Counted from the stretch's first letter, positions 1-8,592 are shown. The stretch: DNA of 44,844 nucleotides from Myxococcales bacterium (GCA_028817905.1 JAPPOR010000847.1:1-44844); one strand, 5' to 3'. A program made the numbers and translations. The notes: a model not told the origin generated them from the sequence alone.

Positions 1-72
1 TAGGGCGGCGAAAGTCCTGTGGAGTCGAAGGACAAGCGAGGCGGCGTCGATGTCGCGAATGATGCGGGCTAG
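1..72. repeat. Right half of long CTAG-bounded palindrome
   Basis: The window opens inside this element. It starts at what is the internal CTAG of complete copies (compare 25728 onward), continues with the inner arm containing GCGAAAGTCCTGTGGAGTCG and the outer arm ending GATGCGGGCTAG at 61-72. It lies 13 bp beyond the stop of the envC-like gene, at that gene's 3' side. The left half is outside the window, so whether the copy is complete cannot be seen. Confidence 0.75.
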
Positions 73-85
73 CAATGGGTACTGG

Positions 86-1066
86 CTAGATCCCCAACCA
101 ACCGCGGGGTTCGAGGGTGCGTGTACCCTTGCGAACCTCGAAGAACAGGGCGCTGGTGATGGCCGCGCTACCGATGCTGCCCAGGCGGGCGCGCTTGGAG
201 ACGTCGTCTCCGACCCGCACCTCGATCGCGCCCAGGCCACCATACACGGTGTAGTAACTGTCCCCGTGGTCGAGGATGACGAGCCTTCCGTAGCTCCCGT
301 AGTGGTCTGAGAAGGCGACCCGGCCGGATGCAACCGCCCGTACCGGGGTACCTGCTGTGGCCTGGAACTCGAGTCCGGGGCCGTCGCTCTCTTGACGGCG
401 CGCCGGCACGACGCGCACCTCGCCGGACACCGGGGAGGCCAAGGCACCCTTCAATTGCTCGAACGAGCTCTGGGGACCGGGTTCGGAGAATCGAAAGCCG
501 TAGTGGCTCGCTTGGGAGAAGGCTGCGGAGGGGGCTTTGGGAGGTTGGGCGAACACGTCCATCGGGCCTCCAGGCCGGCTGGCCAGTCCGTATTGTTCCT
601 GGACGCTCGTCAGCCGTCCGCGGGCGTTGGCCAACCTGCCATCAAGGTTCGCTTTGCGTTCACGGCTGCGGCCCAAGGCCTCATCGAGCGCGATCAGGTC
701 GCCTTTGTCCACCCGTACTAGGCGTTTCAAGCGAGCCACGCGCGCCACGTGCATCCTCAGGGCGTCGAATCCTCCTGACAAGGGCGCGCGACCGGCGCGC
801 GTCAGCCGGTAGAGGGCTTGCACGTTTCGGGTCAGCCGTGCGCGCGTCGCGGTCTGTTTGTCGGCCAGCGCGTCGACTTCGCCGGCTAGACGCGCCTGGG
901 TGGCGGTAGATGCCTCAATCTCATCCAATAGGCTGGCGACAAGCACGTCATCGGTGATTCCACCACGTCTGTGGTCTCCAGTGCGGTCGCCGCCCAGTTG
1001 CCCCATGCCGGTGGTGGCGACGAGGCCCAGCCCCGTTGCGAGCAAGGCGATGCGCACGGGCTTCAT
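86..1066 (-). CDS. envC: EnvC-like murein hydrolase activator (degenerate LytM/M23)
   Basis: A 326-residue periplasmic protein with an N-terminal membrane/signal segment, a long coiled-coil region (about residues 35-170) and a C-terminal LytM/M23 domain (about 230-326). The M23 metal ligands are missing: the usual HxGxD stretch before GTPV reads GLEFQATAGTPV and the final HxH reads LFFEVR. E. coli EnvC is degenerate in the same way and activates amidases instead of cutting peptidoglycan. The ATG at 1066 shares an ATGA with the ftsX stop, and the reading frame upstream of it is ftsX in another frame. EnvC and FtsEX form a complex in which ATP hydrolysis drives septal amidase activation, so the operon order fits. 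The stop is a CTAG at 86-89. Confidence 0.85.
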   Translation of the reverse strand: MKPVRIALLATGLGLVATTGMGQLGGDRTGDHRRGGITDDVLVASLLDEIEASTATQARLAGEVDALADKQTATRARLTRNVQALYRLTRAGRAPLSGGFDALRMHVARVARLKRLVRVDKGDLIALDEALGRSRERKANLDGRLANARGRLTSVQEQYGLASRPGGPMDVFAQPPKAPSAAFSQASHYGFRFSEPGPQSSFEQLKGALASPVSGEVRVVPARRQESDGPGLEFQATAGTPVRAVASGRVAFSDHYGSYGRLVILDHGDSYYTVYGGLGAIEVRVGDDVSKRARLGSIGSAAITSALFFEVRKGTRTLEPRGWLGI

Positions 1067-1944
1067 ACCGACAGATACCGGCGCAAGGAAAGCGCGCTTC
1101 CGAGCGCGCCTACAAGACCGCCGCCGCAGACCACACCGAGCACCGTTAGCGGCCCAAGGAACACCACTTGCATTCCGGTAAGAGTCACCACCGTGTCCTC
1201 GACCTGGCCTCGGAGTGATAGGTACGAGATACCGAGCAGGACGAGGGATAGGACCGACGCCGTCAGGCCTTGGAGGATACCTTCCACGATGAACGGCGTA
1301 CGCACAAAGCGGTCTGTGGCGCCGCACAGTTTGAGAACTTCTATTTCTTGGCGACGATTGGCGACCGCCAGTCGGATCGTGTTGCCAATGACAGCGACCA
1401 CACAGACCGCTACGAGCAAGGCGAGAATGCCTACGGCCTTTCGCCCTGCGTCAAGGAGCGAACCGAGCTGACCGAACCAATCCTGGTACGTTTCGACGTC
1501 TTCAACGGCGTTGAAGCTCTTGATGCGCTCGCCAATCTTGGTGATGCGCGTCCGATTCGCACTCGCATGTAGGGCCAGTTCTAGCGATGCTGGGAACGCT
1601 TCGGCTGGCAGCGAGCCGACGTCGGCGCCCATCTCGGTTTGCTCTGCGAACTGGGCTCGGGCGCGCGCCGAGTTGATGTACTCCACCTCCGCGACCTCGG
1701 TCAGGCTGTCGAGGACGAGCCGTAGCTGGGCGATGTCGCTCTCGCTGGCGTCCGTGCCCAGATAGACGGTCATGTGCTGACTCTGTGTCCATCGCTCCGC
1801 GACACGGGCGAGGTTCTCGACCCCTAGCAGCGCTGCGCCCAGACAAAGGAACGCGACTACCAGGCTTGCTACCGCCACAACATGTAGGCGCAGGTCATCC
1901 CGAAAACCTCTCCTCGCGCGGGCAAACGTGGTTCGAATGTCCAT
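1063..1944 (-). CDS. ftsX: Cell division protein FtsX
   Basis: The 293-residue permease-like partner of FtsE. An N-terminal transmembrane segment (about residues 22-43) is followed by the periplasmic loop (about 50-165) and three further membrane segments in the FtsX/MacB-type domain, where [15 protein letters not shown] matches the family motif. FtsEX is not a true transporter: it couples cytoplasmic ATP hydrolysis to the periplasmic hydrolase activator encoded next. The start is well supported, because a GAGGAGGAG ribosome-binding site overlaps the ftsE stop (TGAGGAGGAG) 10 bp upstream. The stop overlaps the envC start as ATGA, so the three genes are probably translationally coupled. Confidence 0.95.
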   Translation of the reverse strand: MDIRTTFARARRGFRDDLRLHVVAVASLVVAFLCLGAALLGVENLARVAERWTQSQHMTVYLGTDASESDIAQLRLVLDSLTEVAEVEYINSARARAQFAEQTEMGADVGSLPAEAFPASLELALHASANRTRITKIGERIKSFNAVEDVETYQDWFGQLGSLLDAGRKAVGILALLVAVCVVAVIGNTIRLAVANRRQEIEVLKLCGATDRFVRTPFIVEGILQGLTASVLSLVLLGISYLSLRGQVEDTVVTLTGMQVVFLGPLTVLGVVCGGGLVGALGSALSLRRYLSV

Positions 1945-1954
1945 CGGCTCCTCC

Positions 1955-2764
1955 TCATGCGCTCAGGCTGTGCATGCGTGCAGACCACGCACGCAGACCC
2001 TGGCTGGCCTCGATCAGGCGTCCCTCGTCGATGACGATCAGGCGATGGGGTGAAGTCTGTAGAAGCGCATGGTCGTGCGTTGCGAAGATGACGGTCGTAC
2101 CCGCATCGTGGATCTCTTCAAAGAGCGTCAGGATGTCGATAGCCAGCGCCGGATCCAGATTGCCAGTAGGCTCGTCGGCGAGAAGCAGGGCGGGTTCCGT
2201 GGCGATTGCGCGTGCGATCGCGACTCGCTGTTGCTCGCCACCCGACAGCCTTTCGGTTCGCTCGTTGCCTCGCCCGGCCAGCCCCACGCGTTCCAGCGTT
2301 TCTGCGACCCTGGAACGCACGACACGTACCGGGCTTCCCAAGATCTCCATCGAGACGGCTACGTTCTCGTAGACGGTCCAGTGAGGAACGACCTTGAAGT
2401 CCTGAAAGACGATGCCGAGGTTGCGTCGCAAGAACGGGATGGAACGTTCGGTCAGGCGCGCCACGTCTCGCCCGAGGAACAGGATTCGACCTGAATCGAC
2501 GGTGTGCTTTCGGTAGATGAGCTGCAGAAGTGTGCTCTTGCCTGCGCCGCTCGGCCCCGTGACGAATACGAACTCTCCACGCTTCACCTCGAGGGCGACG
2601 TTACGCAACGTGGGGACGTCACGTCGGAAGTACTTGTACACGTCCTCCATGACCAGAAGAGGCTTCTCAGCCGGTTGATTCGGATTGCTGCGTCCTAGAC
2701 CACGTACATGCGAGTCCGTTCGGCGAAAGCCCGCCCCGCTGCCGTCAAGGTTCACACGCGCCAT
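1955..2764 (-). CDS. ftsE: Cell division ATP-binding protein FtsE
   Basis: An ABC-type ATPase with Walker [11 protein letters not shown]-loop (VFQDF), signature LSGGEQQR, Walker [13 protein letters not shown] and the switch His in ATHDHALL. It is the nucleotide-binding half of FtsEX at the division site. From 2764 the protein has 269 residues, about 38 more than a typical FtsE. The extra N-terminus has no recognisable domain, so translation may start at the internal ATG at 2650, giving 231 residues. A GGAG lies only two bases before the 2764 ATG, which is tight. It is first gene of ftsE-ftsX-envC. A terminator-like hairpin separates it from the glycosidase gene upstream. Confidence 0.93.
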   Translation of the reverse strand: MARVNLDGSGAGFRRTDSHVRGLGRSNPNQPAEKPLLVMEDVYKYFRRDVPTLRNVALEVKRGEFVFVTGPSGAGKSTLLQLIYRKHTVDSGRILFLGRDVARLTERSIPFLRRNLGIVFQDFKVVPHWTVYENVAVSMEILGSPVRVVRSRVAETLERVGLAGRGNERTERLSGGEQQRVAIARAIATEPALLLADEPTGNLDPALAIDILTLFEEIHDAGTTVIFATHDHALLQTSPHRLIVIDEGRLIEASQGLRAWSARMHSLSA

Positions 2765-2796
2765 GGCTCCAAGTAACAGGCGCGGAACTTCAAACC

Positions 2797-2826
2797 AAAA
2801 AAACGGCGCGCCGAGCCCGGCTCAGC
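2797..2826 (-). terminator. Probable intrinsic terminator after the glycosidase gene
   Basis: On the minus strand a 6-bp stem (GCTGAG/CTCGGC with one G-U pair, loop CCGGG) begins just after the glycosidase stop. After six more bases it is followed by seven T. The offset between stem and T-run makes it imperfect. It would insulate ftsEXenvC from upstream transcription. Confidence 0.4.
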
Positions 2827-2828
2827 CG

Positions 2829-4103
2829 TCAACGTCGCGTCGGACCGCACGGCCGTTCGGCCCCACACGAGTGTTCGGCGCGTGAGTGGGCGAACGGCTG
2901 GATCGGCGGGGGCCCGGAGGCGGCTGACCAACTCTTCGGGGCAAGCCGCTGGTGCTCCCAGGGCGCGACCGCCGGGTCGGCAGCCCAGGGTTCTTGATAG
3001 GCAGCTGCTAGCAGGACCTCAGCCAGCTTTCCGTGGGGAGAGAATCCCCAAATCGCCTCCTGCGACACGTCGTCCAGGTTGGCGTAGTAGCGCCACACCA
3101 ACACACCGAGCAGCCAGGGCTTGGTGACAGCGGCACCGATCAGCGCAGATAGCGCGCGTGCCTGTTCCCACTCGTCGACGGCGACGTCTTTCATGTGGTC
3201 CGGCCACAACCAGGGCTCGACCGCAGCGTCGGCTCGGGAGGTATATCCGATCTCCAGCATCACGACCGGCATGCCCAGGGTCTCGGCCTGCTCGCCCAAC
3301 GAGGCGACGGCGCGCTCCGCTCCGGTGGCATAGTCTGGATAGCTCGCCCCTTTCGTGTGGGCGAGTGGGTAGAACGCGTTGACGCCAATCCAGTCCAGTT
3401 GATCCCAAAACAGGACGTGCTCTACTTCATCCCAGTTGGCGGAATAGGTTAGAGGGCCCGGAAAAATCTCACGAATCTCCGCGATGAGACGGGTCCAATA
3501 GCGACCAAAGCGGCCCGACCAAGAGACGCACTCGACTCCGATCGAGAAGGCGTCGATCCCAAGGCGGGCGGCGTCCTTGGCCCACGCGAGCACGAATTGT
3601 CGGTAGGCTGCTCGGTAGGCCCGCCAGCCCTCAGGGGAGCCGGGATCGATCTCGCCACGCCAGCCTTCGGTTTCCACCCACAAGTGGGGGATCAGAAGCA
3701 CGCGCAGACCGCGTGCGTGGGCCTGGGCGACCATGCGCTGTACGGCGAGGCGGTTCTCTTCGTAGGGGGCCTCGAAGTCCATGGTGATGTGCGTACTCTG
3801 CAGACTCCAGATTCGCCCGAATGGGGTGACAGAAATGGTGTTGGCGCCGAGCCTGACCAGTTCGTCAAGCAGAGCTTCGGTGTAGTGCGTGCCGTAGCCG
3901 CGCCCTGGCTGCTGCGACGATTCGATTGGGCCGACAGTGATCCCCCGGATGGCGCTCGGAGGCCCAGTGTACCGAGGCTGGTCTCCGACAAGAGGGTGGG
4001 CCACTGCTGCGTGATGTCCCTGCTGTGGGAGCTCACGCTGGGCCACGGCCGGGTGCCAGGCTAGGCAGGAGAGGGTAAGCACAATGACAACGAAGGTCCG
4101 CAT
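2829..4103 (-). CDS. Secreted GH113-like glycoside hydrolase
   Basis: The 424-residue protein has a clear signal peptide (about residues 1-21, ending AVA before Q) and a TIM-barrel glycoside hydrolase domain. The features resemble family GH113 (endo-beta-mannanase and relatives): RGITVGP near the N-terminus, a candidate acid/base Glu in SIGVEC and a candidate nucleophile Glu in VMLEIGY. W, N and F residues typical of the sugar cleft (WIGVNAFYPL) lie between them. The ATG at 4103 places the signal peptide at the N-terminus; the frame stays open far upstream but overlaps mglA and is not protein-like there. The substrate is not evident, and neighbouring division genes make a cell-envelope glycan as possible as mannan. 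Confidence 0.8.
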   Translation of the reverse strand: MRTFVVIVLTLSCLAWHPAVAQRELPQQGHHAAVAHPLVGDQPRYTGPPSAIRGITVGPIESSQQPGRGYGTHYTEALLDELVRLGANTISVTPFGRIWSLQSTHITMDFEAPYEENRLAVQRMVAQAHARGLRVLLIPHLWVETEGWRGEIDPGSPEGWRAYRAAYRQFVLAWAKDAARLGIDAFSIGVECVSWSGRFGRYWTRLIAEIREIFPGPLTYSANWDEVEHVLFWDQLDWIGVNAFYPLAHTKGASYPDYATGAERAVASLGEQAETLGMPVVMLEIGYTSRADAAVEPWLWPDHMKDVAVDEWEQARALSALIGAAVTKPWLLGVLVWRYYANLDDVSQEAIWGFSPHGKLAEVLLAAAYQEPWAADPAVAPWEHQRLAPKSWSAASGPPPIQPFAHSRAEHSCGAERPCGPTRR

Positions 4104-4334
4104 GGCTACATGCCCGACGCTGGGAGGGGCCTGTCTGAGGCTTCGGCTGGCGCGACGATAGGGGACCATGTCCGTCGCCACAACCACCGCTCGGGGAGCA
4201 ACTCGCGGTCGTAGGGACGCGGTGTCCCCCTGGCTAGGGTATCGCGAAGTCGCAGAGGACCCGGACCCGCCTCGCTTGGTCTTCGCGTTCACAGCATTTT
4301 CGCTTCCCCTCGCATAACCAGCCAGCGTTCGGTT

Positions 4335-4390
4335 GGTCGCCGAAAGCCTGCGCGAGGGGGCGCGCCTGGGGCGTGAGTGGTCCGGGCTAG
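4335..4390. repeat. Degenerate relic of the CTAG palindrome family
   Basis: The stretch ending GTGGTCCGGGCTAG resembles the right arm of the copies at 16931-17010 and 43102-43259: it shares GCGAGGG-GCGCGC, a GTGA, and the terminal TCCGGGCTAG. No matching left arm is visible. The final CTAG carries the mglA stop codon. Short and diverged, so the call is tentative. Confidence 0.35.
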
Positions 4391-4980
4391 CCGCCGCTGG
4401 CCTTCTTGAGCTCGGTGAGCACGAGTTTGGCCACCGCTTTGAGGGTGTCGAACACTCCGGTGCCCTCGGGCGCGATCGCCTCGAAGTCCGGGGCGCCGTT
4501 GGTGTTGAGCATTTGGCGGAGCTCATCCACAGGAGCGATTCCGGGCATGTCGCGCTTGTTGTATTGCATGACGAAGGGAACGCTATCCAGGGAGTATCCC
4601 TGCTCGGCCAGGTTGGTGCGTAGGTTTTCGAGTGACTCGAGATTCGCTTCCATGCGGGCAATCTGCGAATCGGCGACGAAGACAACGCCATCGACGCCCT
4701 TCAAGATCAGTTTGCGGCTCGCGTCGTAGAACACCTGACCCGGCACGGTATACAGGTGGAAGCGGGTCTTGAATCCACGGATCTCGCCGAGTGCGAGCGG
4801 GAGGAAGTCGAAGAACAGGGTTCGCTCGGTTTCGGTCGCGAGCGAAATCATCTTGCCGCGGGCGTTTGGGTTGGTCTTCCCGTAGATGTACTGGAGGTTG
4901 GCCGTCTTTCCGCACAGGCCCGGACCGTAGTAGACGATCTTGCAGTTGATCTCGCGCGACAGATAGTTGATGAAAGACAT
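4387..4980 (-). CDS. mglA: Polarity/gliding small GTPase MglA
   Basis: This 197-residue Ras-like GTPase sets the front-rear polarity axis in myxobacteria by binding the leading pole when GTP-loaded. Visible motifs are the P-loop GPGLCGKT (residues 19-26), the intrinsic arginine finger R53, the family-specific TVPGQ with T78 in place of the usual Asp and Q82, and NKRD for guanine recognition. These positions match Myxococcus xanthus MglA exactly. It follows mglB by 15 bp, as in Myxococcus, where MglB is its GTPase-activating protein. The stop lies in the CTAG of a repeat relic. No strong ribosome-binding site precedes the ATG, consistent with coupling to mglB. Confidence 0.97.
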   Translation of the reverse strand: MSFINYLSREINCKIVYYGPGLCGKTANLQYIYGKTNPNARGKMISLATETERTLFFDFLPLALGEIRGFKTRFHLYTVPGQVFYDASRKLILKGVDGVVFVADSQIARMEANLESLENLRTNLAEQGYSLDSVPFVMQYNKRDMPGIAPVDELRQMLNTNGAPDFEAIAPEGTGVFDTLKAVAKLVLTELKKASGG

Positions 4981-4995
4981 GCAGCCGCGTTTCCC

Positions 4996-5475
4996 TTAGT
5001 CGTTGAAAAGGTTGTCTATGTCGTCATCGGTGATCTCGCCAAACGGGGCCTGACCCGGGGCGCCCGCCTTGTCCGCGAGGGTCTCGAAGATGGAGCTCAG
5101 TTGCTCGCAAGCCTTCTTCACGCGCAGTCGAACAAGCCCCAGGCTGGTCTTCTTGTCGAAGATGACGACCAGAATGACGCGGTTGTCCACCAGCTGAATA
5201 TGGATATTGGCGTTCTGTCCCTCGTGGAACTGGGTCGCAAACTCCTGCTCGCGTAGCAGCTTCGCCATGCCACCGGTCGCCGCGATGTTGCCGGCGGTCA
5301 GTGATGCCAGCGATGTCGTATCGATTTGATCCGCATCGCCGGCAGCTGCGATGAGCTGCCCGTTCTTGTCGATGATGAAGACGACGTTCGCGTTCGCCGC
5401 CTTCACTAACCCGTCCACGATCCCCTGGATCTGGGTGAACTCCTCTTCGTACATGACCATTTGCGGGTCGGCCAT
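4996..5475 (-). CDS. mglB: MglB, GTPase-activating roadblock protein
   Basis: The 159-residue Roadblock/LC7 protein is the GAP partner of MglA and marks the lagging pole. It has the MglB signature stretches VMYEEEFT, DKNGQLI, TTSLASLTAGN, QFHEG, TSLGLVRLR and the acidic tail DDDIDNLF, the same length as the Myxococcus protein. The ATG at 5475 is preferred over a TTG one codon upstream because GGAGG sits five bases before it. It is the first gene of the mglB-mglA operon. A promoter-like sequence lies 122 bp upstream. Confidence 0.97.
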   Translation of the reverse strand: MADPQMVMYEEEFTQIQGIVDGLVKAANANVVFIIDKNGQLIAAAGDADQIDTTSLASLTAGNIAATGGMAKLLREQEFATQFHEGQNANIHIQLVDNRVILVVIFDKKTSLGLVRLRVKKACEQLSSIFETLADKAGAPGQAPFGEITDDDIDNLFND

Positions 5476-5596
5476 CAACTCCTCCGCGCGCGTTTCGTGA
5501 TGAGGCTACGGCCCGAAGCTCGATTCACCGGTGACATCGCACCAATAAGTGAAAGCCGTGGCGACAACAGCTGTTCGTGAAGTGCCATCTTCAGGA

Positions 5597-5626
5597 ATTA
5601 TTCCCTATCATGCTGCTCGTTTACAA
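5597..5626 (-). promoter_or_regulatory. Candidate promoter for mglBA
   Basis: On the minus strand TTGTAA (5626-5621) and AATAAT (5602-5597) are separated by 18 bp, resembling a housekeeping promoter. It lies in a noticeably A/T-richer patch of the gap before mglB. No experimental support is available. Confidence 0.4.
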
Positions 5627-5727
5627 GCGCTAGCTGCGCGGGCACGGCACCTCAGCGTAGGCGAACGTACGCGCGGAGCCACATCCGACTCCATCGGCTT
5701 GTGGCATGCGTTATGTTTCCGGGCAAA

Positions 5728-6483
5728 ATGCCGCTGGTCACGCTGATCGCCAACCCATTCGTGCGTTTGCCGTTGTGGCTGTTGCGCTGCACCTTTTTTT
5801 GGGTTGCGTCCGGTCCGTGTGCGCTGGATTCACGTACGACTGGACAGCCGGTCGAACCATTTGCCACGCGCGGCACTGGGTTGGTAGAGCGCTTGCGTGG
5901 CCGTCGGCCGGGGCTGTCGCTCGCGCAGCTCGCGCGTCCGGCGAAGCATGCCACAAAAGATGCGGGGGTCTCTGGGTTGGTCGTCCACCTGGCCGCTTCA
6001 CCGGAGACTGGGCGATGGCAGGCGCCGTCCGTCGCGTCTTGGAGTCCTTGCGGAAGGCCGATCGGCGCATGGTGGTCTTTTTGCCCCAAGGCGGGGGCGA
6101 TCGCGAGCTTTACGTCGCGTCAGCTGCCTCGCAGGTCGTGATTCCCGCGGGCGCCGGTCTCGCTGCTCGGCTTCGCCGCGGGGGGAATGTAGTTTGGTGA
6201 ACTTCCGACGAACCTGGGGCTGGATGCCCAGGTGGTCGCCGAAGGCGCCTACAAGACCGCCGGCGAGCGGCTCGCGCAGGGCGAGATGAGCACGCGCGAG
6301 CACGAGCAGCTCGTGGCGCTCCTCGGTGCGCGGCAACGCTTGCTTGAGCAGGCATTGACCCAACCGCGGGAGCGTGGGGGGGTTGGGTCAATGCCTGCTG
6401 GGCATGTGGACGCCCTTTTCGAGCGGATGTTCTTCTCCGCCACGGACGCGGTCGCTGCTGGCTTGAACGATCAAGTCTGCTAG
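5728..6483 (+). pseudogene. Decayed, truncated SppA-type (S49) peptidase gene
   Basis: Protein similarity to signal peptide peptidase SppA can be followed through three frame segments. From 5728 one frame gives an N-terminal hydrophobic segment (LPLWLLRCTFF) and GLVVHLAASPETG. Near 6010 it shifts to a second frame reading MAGAVRRVLESLRKADRR and ELYVASAASQVVIPAG. Near 6160 it returns to the first frame, meets an in-frame TAG at 6190-6192 where a Tyr is expected, then reads LGLDAQVVAEGAYKTAGE and ends LFERMFFSATDAVAAGL. The lysine of AYKTA matches the SppA catalytic Lys (YKSA in the intact gene at 37.9 kb). The C-terminal domain with the catalytic Ser is absent: similarity stops where the repeat at 6480 begins. 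At least two frameshifts, a nonsense codon and a truncation make it non-functional. Confidence 0.75.
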
Positions 6484-6575
6484 CCCGGATCATTCACGAC
6501 CTCGGTGTCGGATCGCGCTGGGATTCGGCTTCACAGGGCCTTCCACGACGAAGGGAATACTCCCCGTATTTCCTG
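6480..6575. repeat. Left half of long CTAG-bounded palindrome
   Basis: It begins CTAGCCCGGATCATTCA at 6480, then carries the inner arm (GGATTCGGCTTCACAGGG) and the central GGGAATACTCCCCGTATTT. It stops where complete copies have the internal CTAG, and no right half follows. The first TAG is the terminal codon of the sppA relic, so the element sits exactly at the truncation point. Confidence 0.75.
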
Positions 6576-6576
6576 T

Positions 6577-6609
6577 GTCTGTATCGCGTCTGTAACGGGT
6601 CTGTATTGT
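6577..6609 (+). promoter_or_regulatory. Three 11-bp direct repeats, response-regulator-type site
   Basis: GTCTGTA occurs at 6577, 6588 and 6599, each starting an 11-bp unit (GTCTGTATCGC, GTCTGTAACGG, GTCTGTATTGT). Tandem binding sites spaced one helical turn apart are typical of OmpR/PhoB-family regulators; the Pho box is also made of 11-bp CTGTCA-type units. A CATATC at 6615-6620 could serve as -10, with the repeats in place of a -35. A hairpin (ATATCGGC/GCCGATAT, 6616-6639) follows. The lipoprotein gene starts at 6757. Confidence 0.45.
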
Positions 6610-6756
6610 GGGTCCATATCGGCGAAGGCGTGCCGATATAGACACGAATCACGGCAACGGGAGCCGGCGCCGCGGGTGCACGCCCCCCCCAAACCAGTGC
6701 CGTCTTGTCGGGTGGCCGTGGGCTCGTCTATGGTAGGCGCCAACGAGGAGAAGACC

Positions 6757-7326
6757 ATGTTGCGGAAGCGTGTGCATGTGGTGGTGTTGGGGCTTGTTGG
6801 TATTGCGCTTTGGGCCTGTGGAGGCGGCGGTCCGGACATCCAGGCCGGCCCCATGCCCCAAGGGGGCAATTTCACCGGTGTGTTCTTCTCGCCCCAATAC
6901 GGCGAGATGCATATGGTCCAGAATGGGAACACCGTCCGTGGCGAATACAAGCAGGAAGAGCGGACCGGCAAGATAACGGGCGAGGCTGATGGGGACCTGC
7001 TGCGCTTCGAGTGGGTCGAGCTCAAGGCGATGGTGTCGAATCGGCCAACCGAGACCCGGGGCCGTGGCTACTTCGTCTACAAGGTCGACCCCGCGAACGG
7101 GGAGCACGTGCTTACGGGTCGCTGGGGACTCGGCGACGACGAGCACACAGGCGGTGACTGGAACGCCTACAAGTCCAAGTCGCGCGAGCCGGAGCTCTCC
7201 GAGGAGTCCTCGAGCGGCGGCGAAGAGGGGGACGACGAGTACTACGACGACGACGATTTTGAGTCGGCCGACGATGATACCGGGTCGGAAGACGATGACC
7301 TCGGCGGGGACGACGACCTCTTCTGA
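6757..7326 (+). CDS. Lipoprotein with acidic C-terminal tail, function unknown
   Basis: A 189-residue protein with a lipoprotein signal peptide whose lipobox ends WAC followed by GGGG (Cys about residue 21). The middle (about 30-130) looks like a small beta-rich domain: NFTGVFFSPQYGEM, GEYKQEERTGKITGE, YKVD and GRWG. I do not recognise the family with certainty. The last 50 residues are almost entirely Asp, Glu, Ser and Gly. The start at 6757 has GAGGAG seven bases upstream; the frame is open further up but that part runs through the repeat. Its last 85 bp are also coded antisense by the SpoIIM-family gene. Three 11-bp direct repeats upstream suggest two-component control. Confidence 0.8.
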   Translation: MLRKRVHVVVLGLVGIALWACGGGGPDIQAGPMPQGGNFTGVFFSPQYGEMHMVQNGNTVRGEYKQEERTGKITGEADGDLLRFEWVELKAMVSNRPTETRGRGYFVYKVDPANGEHVLTGRWGLGDDEHTGGDWNAYKSKSREPELSEESSSGGEEGDDEYYDDDDFESADDDTGSEDDDLGGDDDLF

Positions 7327-8354
7327 GCACGGCCGGCCCTGAGCAGGTACGCATAGACGGCCGCACCTACCACGCCTGCAACGGTCAGCTTCGTGGAATA
7401 TGCGATCGCCGGGGCGTGCATCTGGCTGATGGTGCCCTCGATCGTGCCAGCCAGAACAAGGAGCGGCATGCCGCCCACGATCAGGACTGCAGCGGTCCTG
7501 GCCTCTGCGAGCAACGCTTCGCGGCGCGTTCGACGGCCGGGTATCCATTGAGCGCGTCCCAGGATCATGCCCGCGGCGCCCGCGATCACGATCACCGTTA
7601 GCTCTGGGATACCATGAGGCAAGATCCATGCCCAGAAGAACAGATCCTCGCCCTCGTGGTGATACTGCATGGCCAGTGCTCCGAGGGGCACGCCGTTGTA
7701 GAAAAGCAACGCAACGGTCCCGACACCGAATGTGATTCCAAGTGCGAACAGCAGGAAGGTTACCTGGATGTTGTGGGTGAATAGGAATCCGGAGAAGGCG
7801 GCGGCAGCGTCACCCTCGATCTCGCCCCCATGGCTGTGTTCGTTTGCGATTCGCTCGTGCGGTGTGTGTGACTGGTGCGACTCGGGTATCAGTGCGCCGA
7901 GGGCTTGTGGATCGCCGTGGACGAACAGGGCCCCGACGCCTGCTCCGGCTGCCAGGATGAGGGCCGACAGGATGACCGCGCATCGCTCTCGCCTGAAGGT
8001 TCTAGGAAACCTGCCCGTGAAGATCTGCCACCAACTGGAGCGCTCTTGCCGTGTCGGTCCGTGGACCACGCCGTAGGCGCGCGCCACGATGTCATTGAGG
8101 TACTCGATGGTGTAGGCGCCGGCGGACTCCGTGCGGGCGCACAGGAGATCGCTGGAAACCGTGCGATAGAGGCGACCCAGCTCGCGCGCTGCCTCGAGGC
8201 TCAGGCCCGCGACACCCAGTCGTTCGGCCTGAAGCAGCAGCTGCTCCAGGCGTTGCCAGCGGTCACTGCGATCCGCCACGAAGCGGTTGAGATCGAAACC
8301 GAATCTGTCGCGCGAGTCGGATGTTCGCGTCATGCTCGTCGCATCCTGGTTCAC
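7242..8354 (-). CDS. SpoIIM-family (DUF95) integral membrane protein
   Basis: A 370-residue membrane protein. The cytoplasmic N-terminus is helical (about 1-120), followed by several transmembrane segments with the SpoIIM/DUF95-type pattern: LFTHNIQVTFLLFALG, FYNGVPLGALAMQYH and WILPHGIPELTVIVIAGAAG. The HGIPEL stretch is characteristic of the family. In non-sporulating bacteria this family usually sits beside RDD proteins, and an RDD gene is divergent here. The role is unknown, perhaps membrane remodelling or transport. The C-terminus is a Ser-rich low-complexity tail antisense to the acidic tail of the lipoprotein gene, so the true end is unusual. The start at 8354 is the first available; no strong ribosome-binding site is evident. 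Confidence 0.8.
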   Translation of the reverse strand: MNQDATSMTRTSDSRDRFGFDLNRFVADRSDRWQRLEQLLLQAERLGVAGLSLEAARELGRLYRTVSSDLLCARTESAGAYTIEYLNDIVARAYGVVHGPTRQERSSWWQIFTGRFPRTFRRERCAVILSALILAAGAGVGALFVHGDPQALGALIPESHQSHTPHERIANEHSHGGEIEGDAAAAFSGFLFTHNIQVTFLLFALGITFGVGTVALLFYNGVPLGALAMQYHHEGEDLFFWAWILPHGIPELTVIVIAGAAGMILGRAQWIPGRRTRREALLAEARTAAVLIVGGMPLLVLAGTIEGTISQMHAPAIAYSTKLTVAGVVGAAVYAYLLRAGRAQKRSSSPPRSSSSDPVSSSADSKSSSS

Positions 8355-8526
8355 CAGCTATGGACGTCCGGCCGGACTGCCTGCACTTGCGGGCCGCCCC
8401 CACTACTGCCATCCAGACCGCGACGGCAGAGCCCTTTTTGGGGAGGGGTCGCTGCGCTGATACTACCTGCAATTTCCCGCGGGACGAAGTGTTGTGGGAT
8501 TCGAAGGTCGGGCCGGGCACGATGAA

Positions 8527-8585
8527 GGCAGGCGCCTGCCAGCGGGCTTCAGATGAGCGCAGGAGGCGCCTGCGCTTGCTATACT
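8527..8585 (+). promoter_or_regulatory. Extended -10 promoter with palindromes before the RDD gene
   Basis: TGCTATACT (8577-8585) is a good extended -10. Transcription would begin about seven bases later, essentially at the ATG at 8593, so the mRNA may be leaderless; no Shine-Dalgarno is present. Just upstream are a perfect 14-bp palindrome GGCAGGCGCCTGCC (8527-8540) and a related GCAGG-AGGCG-CCTGC (8559-8573), possible operator sites also facing the divergent SpoIIM-family gene. Confidence 0.45.
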
Positions 8586-8592
8586 CCGGCGG

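Noticed and set aside
6577-6609. Direct repeats considered as iterons of a replication origin
   Set aside because: Only three 11-bp units, no rep gene, no A/T-rich unwinding region; a regulator site before a lipoprotein gene fits better.
6649-7629. 326-codon minus-strand frame
   Set aside because: Overlaps the lipoprotein gene, which has a good ribosome-binding site and signal peptide, and the SpoIIM-family gene. No motif.
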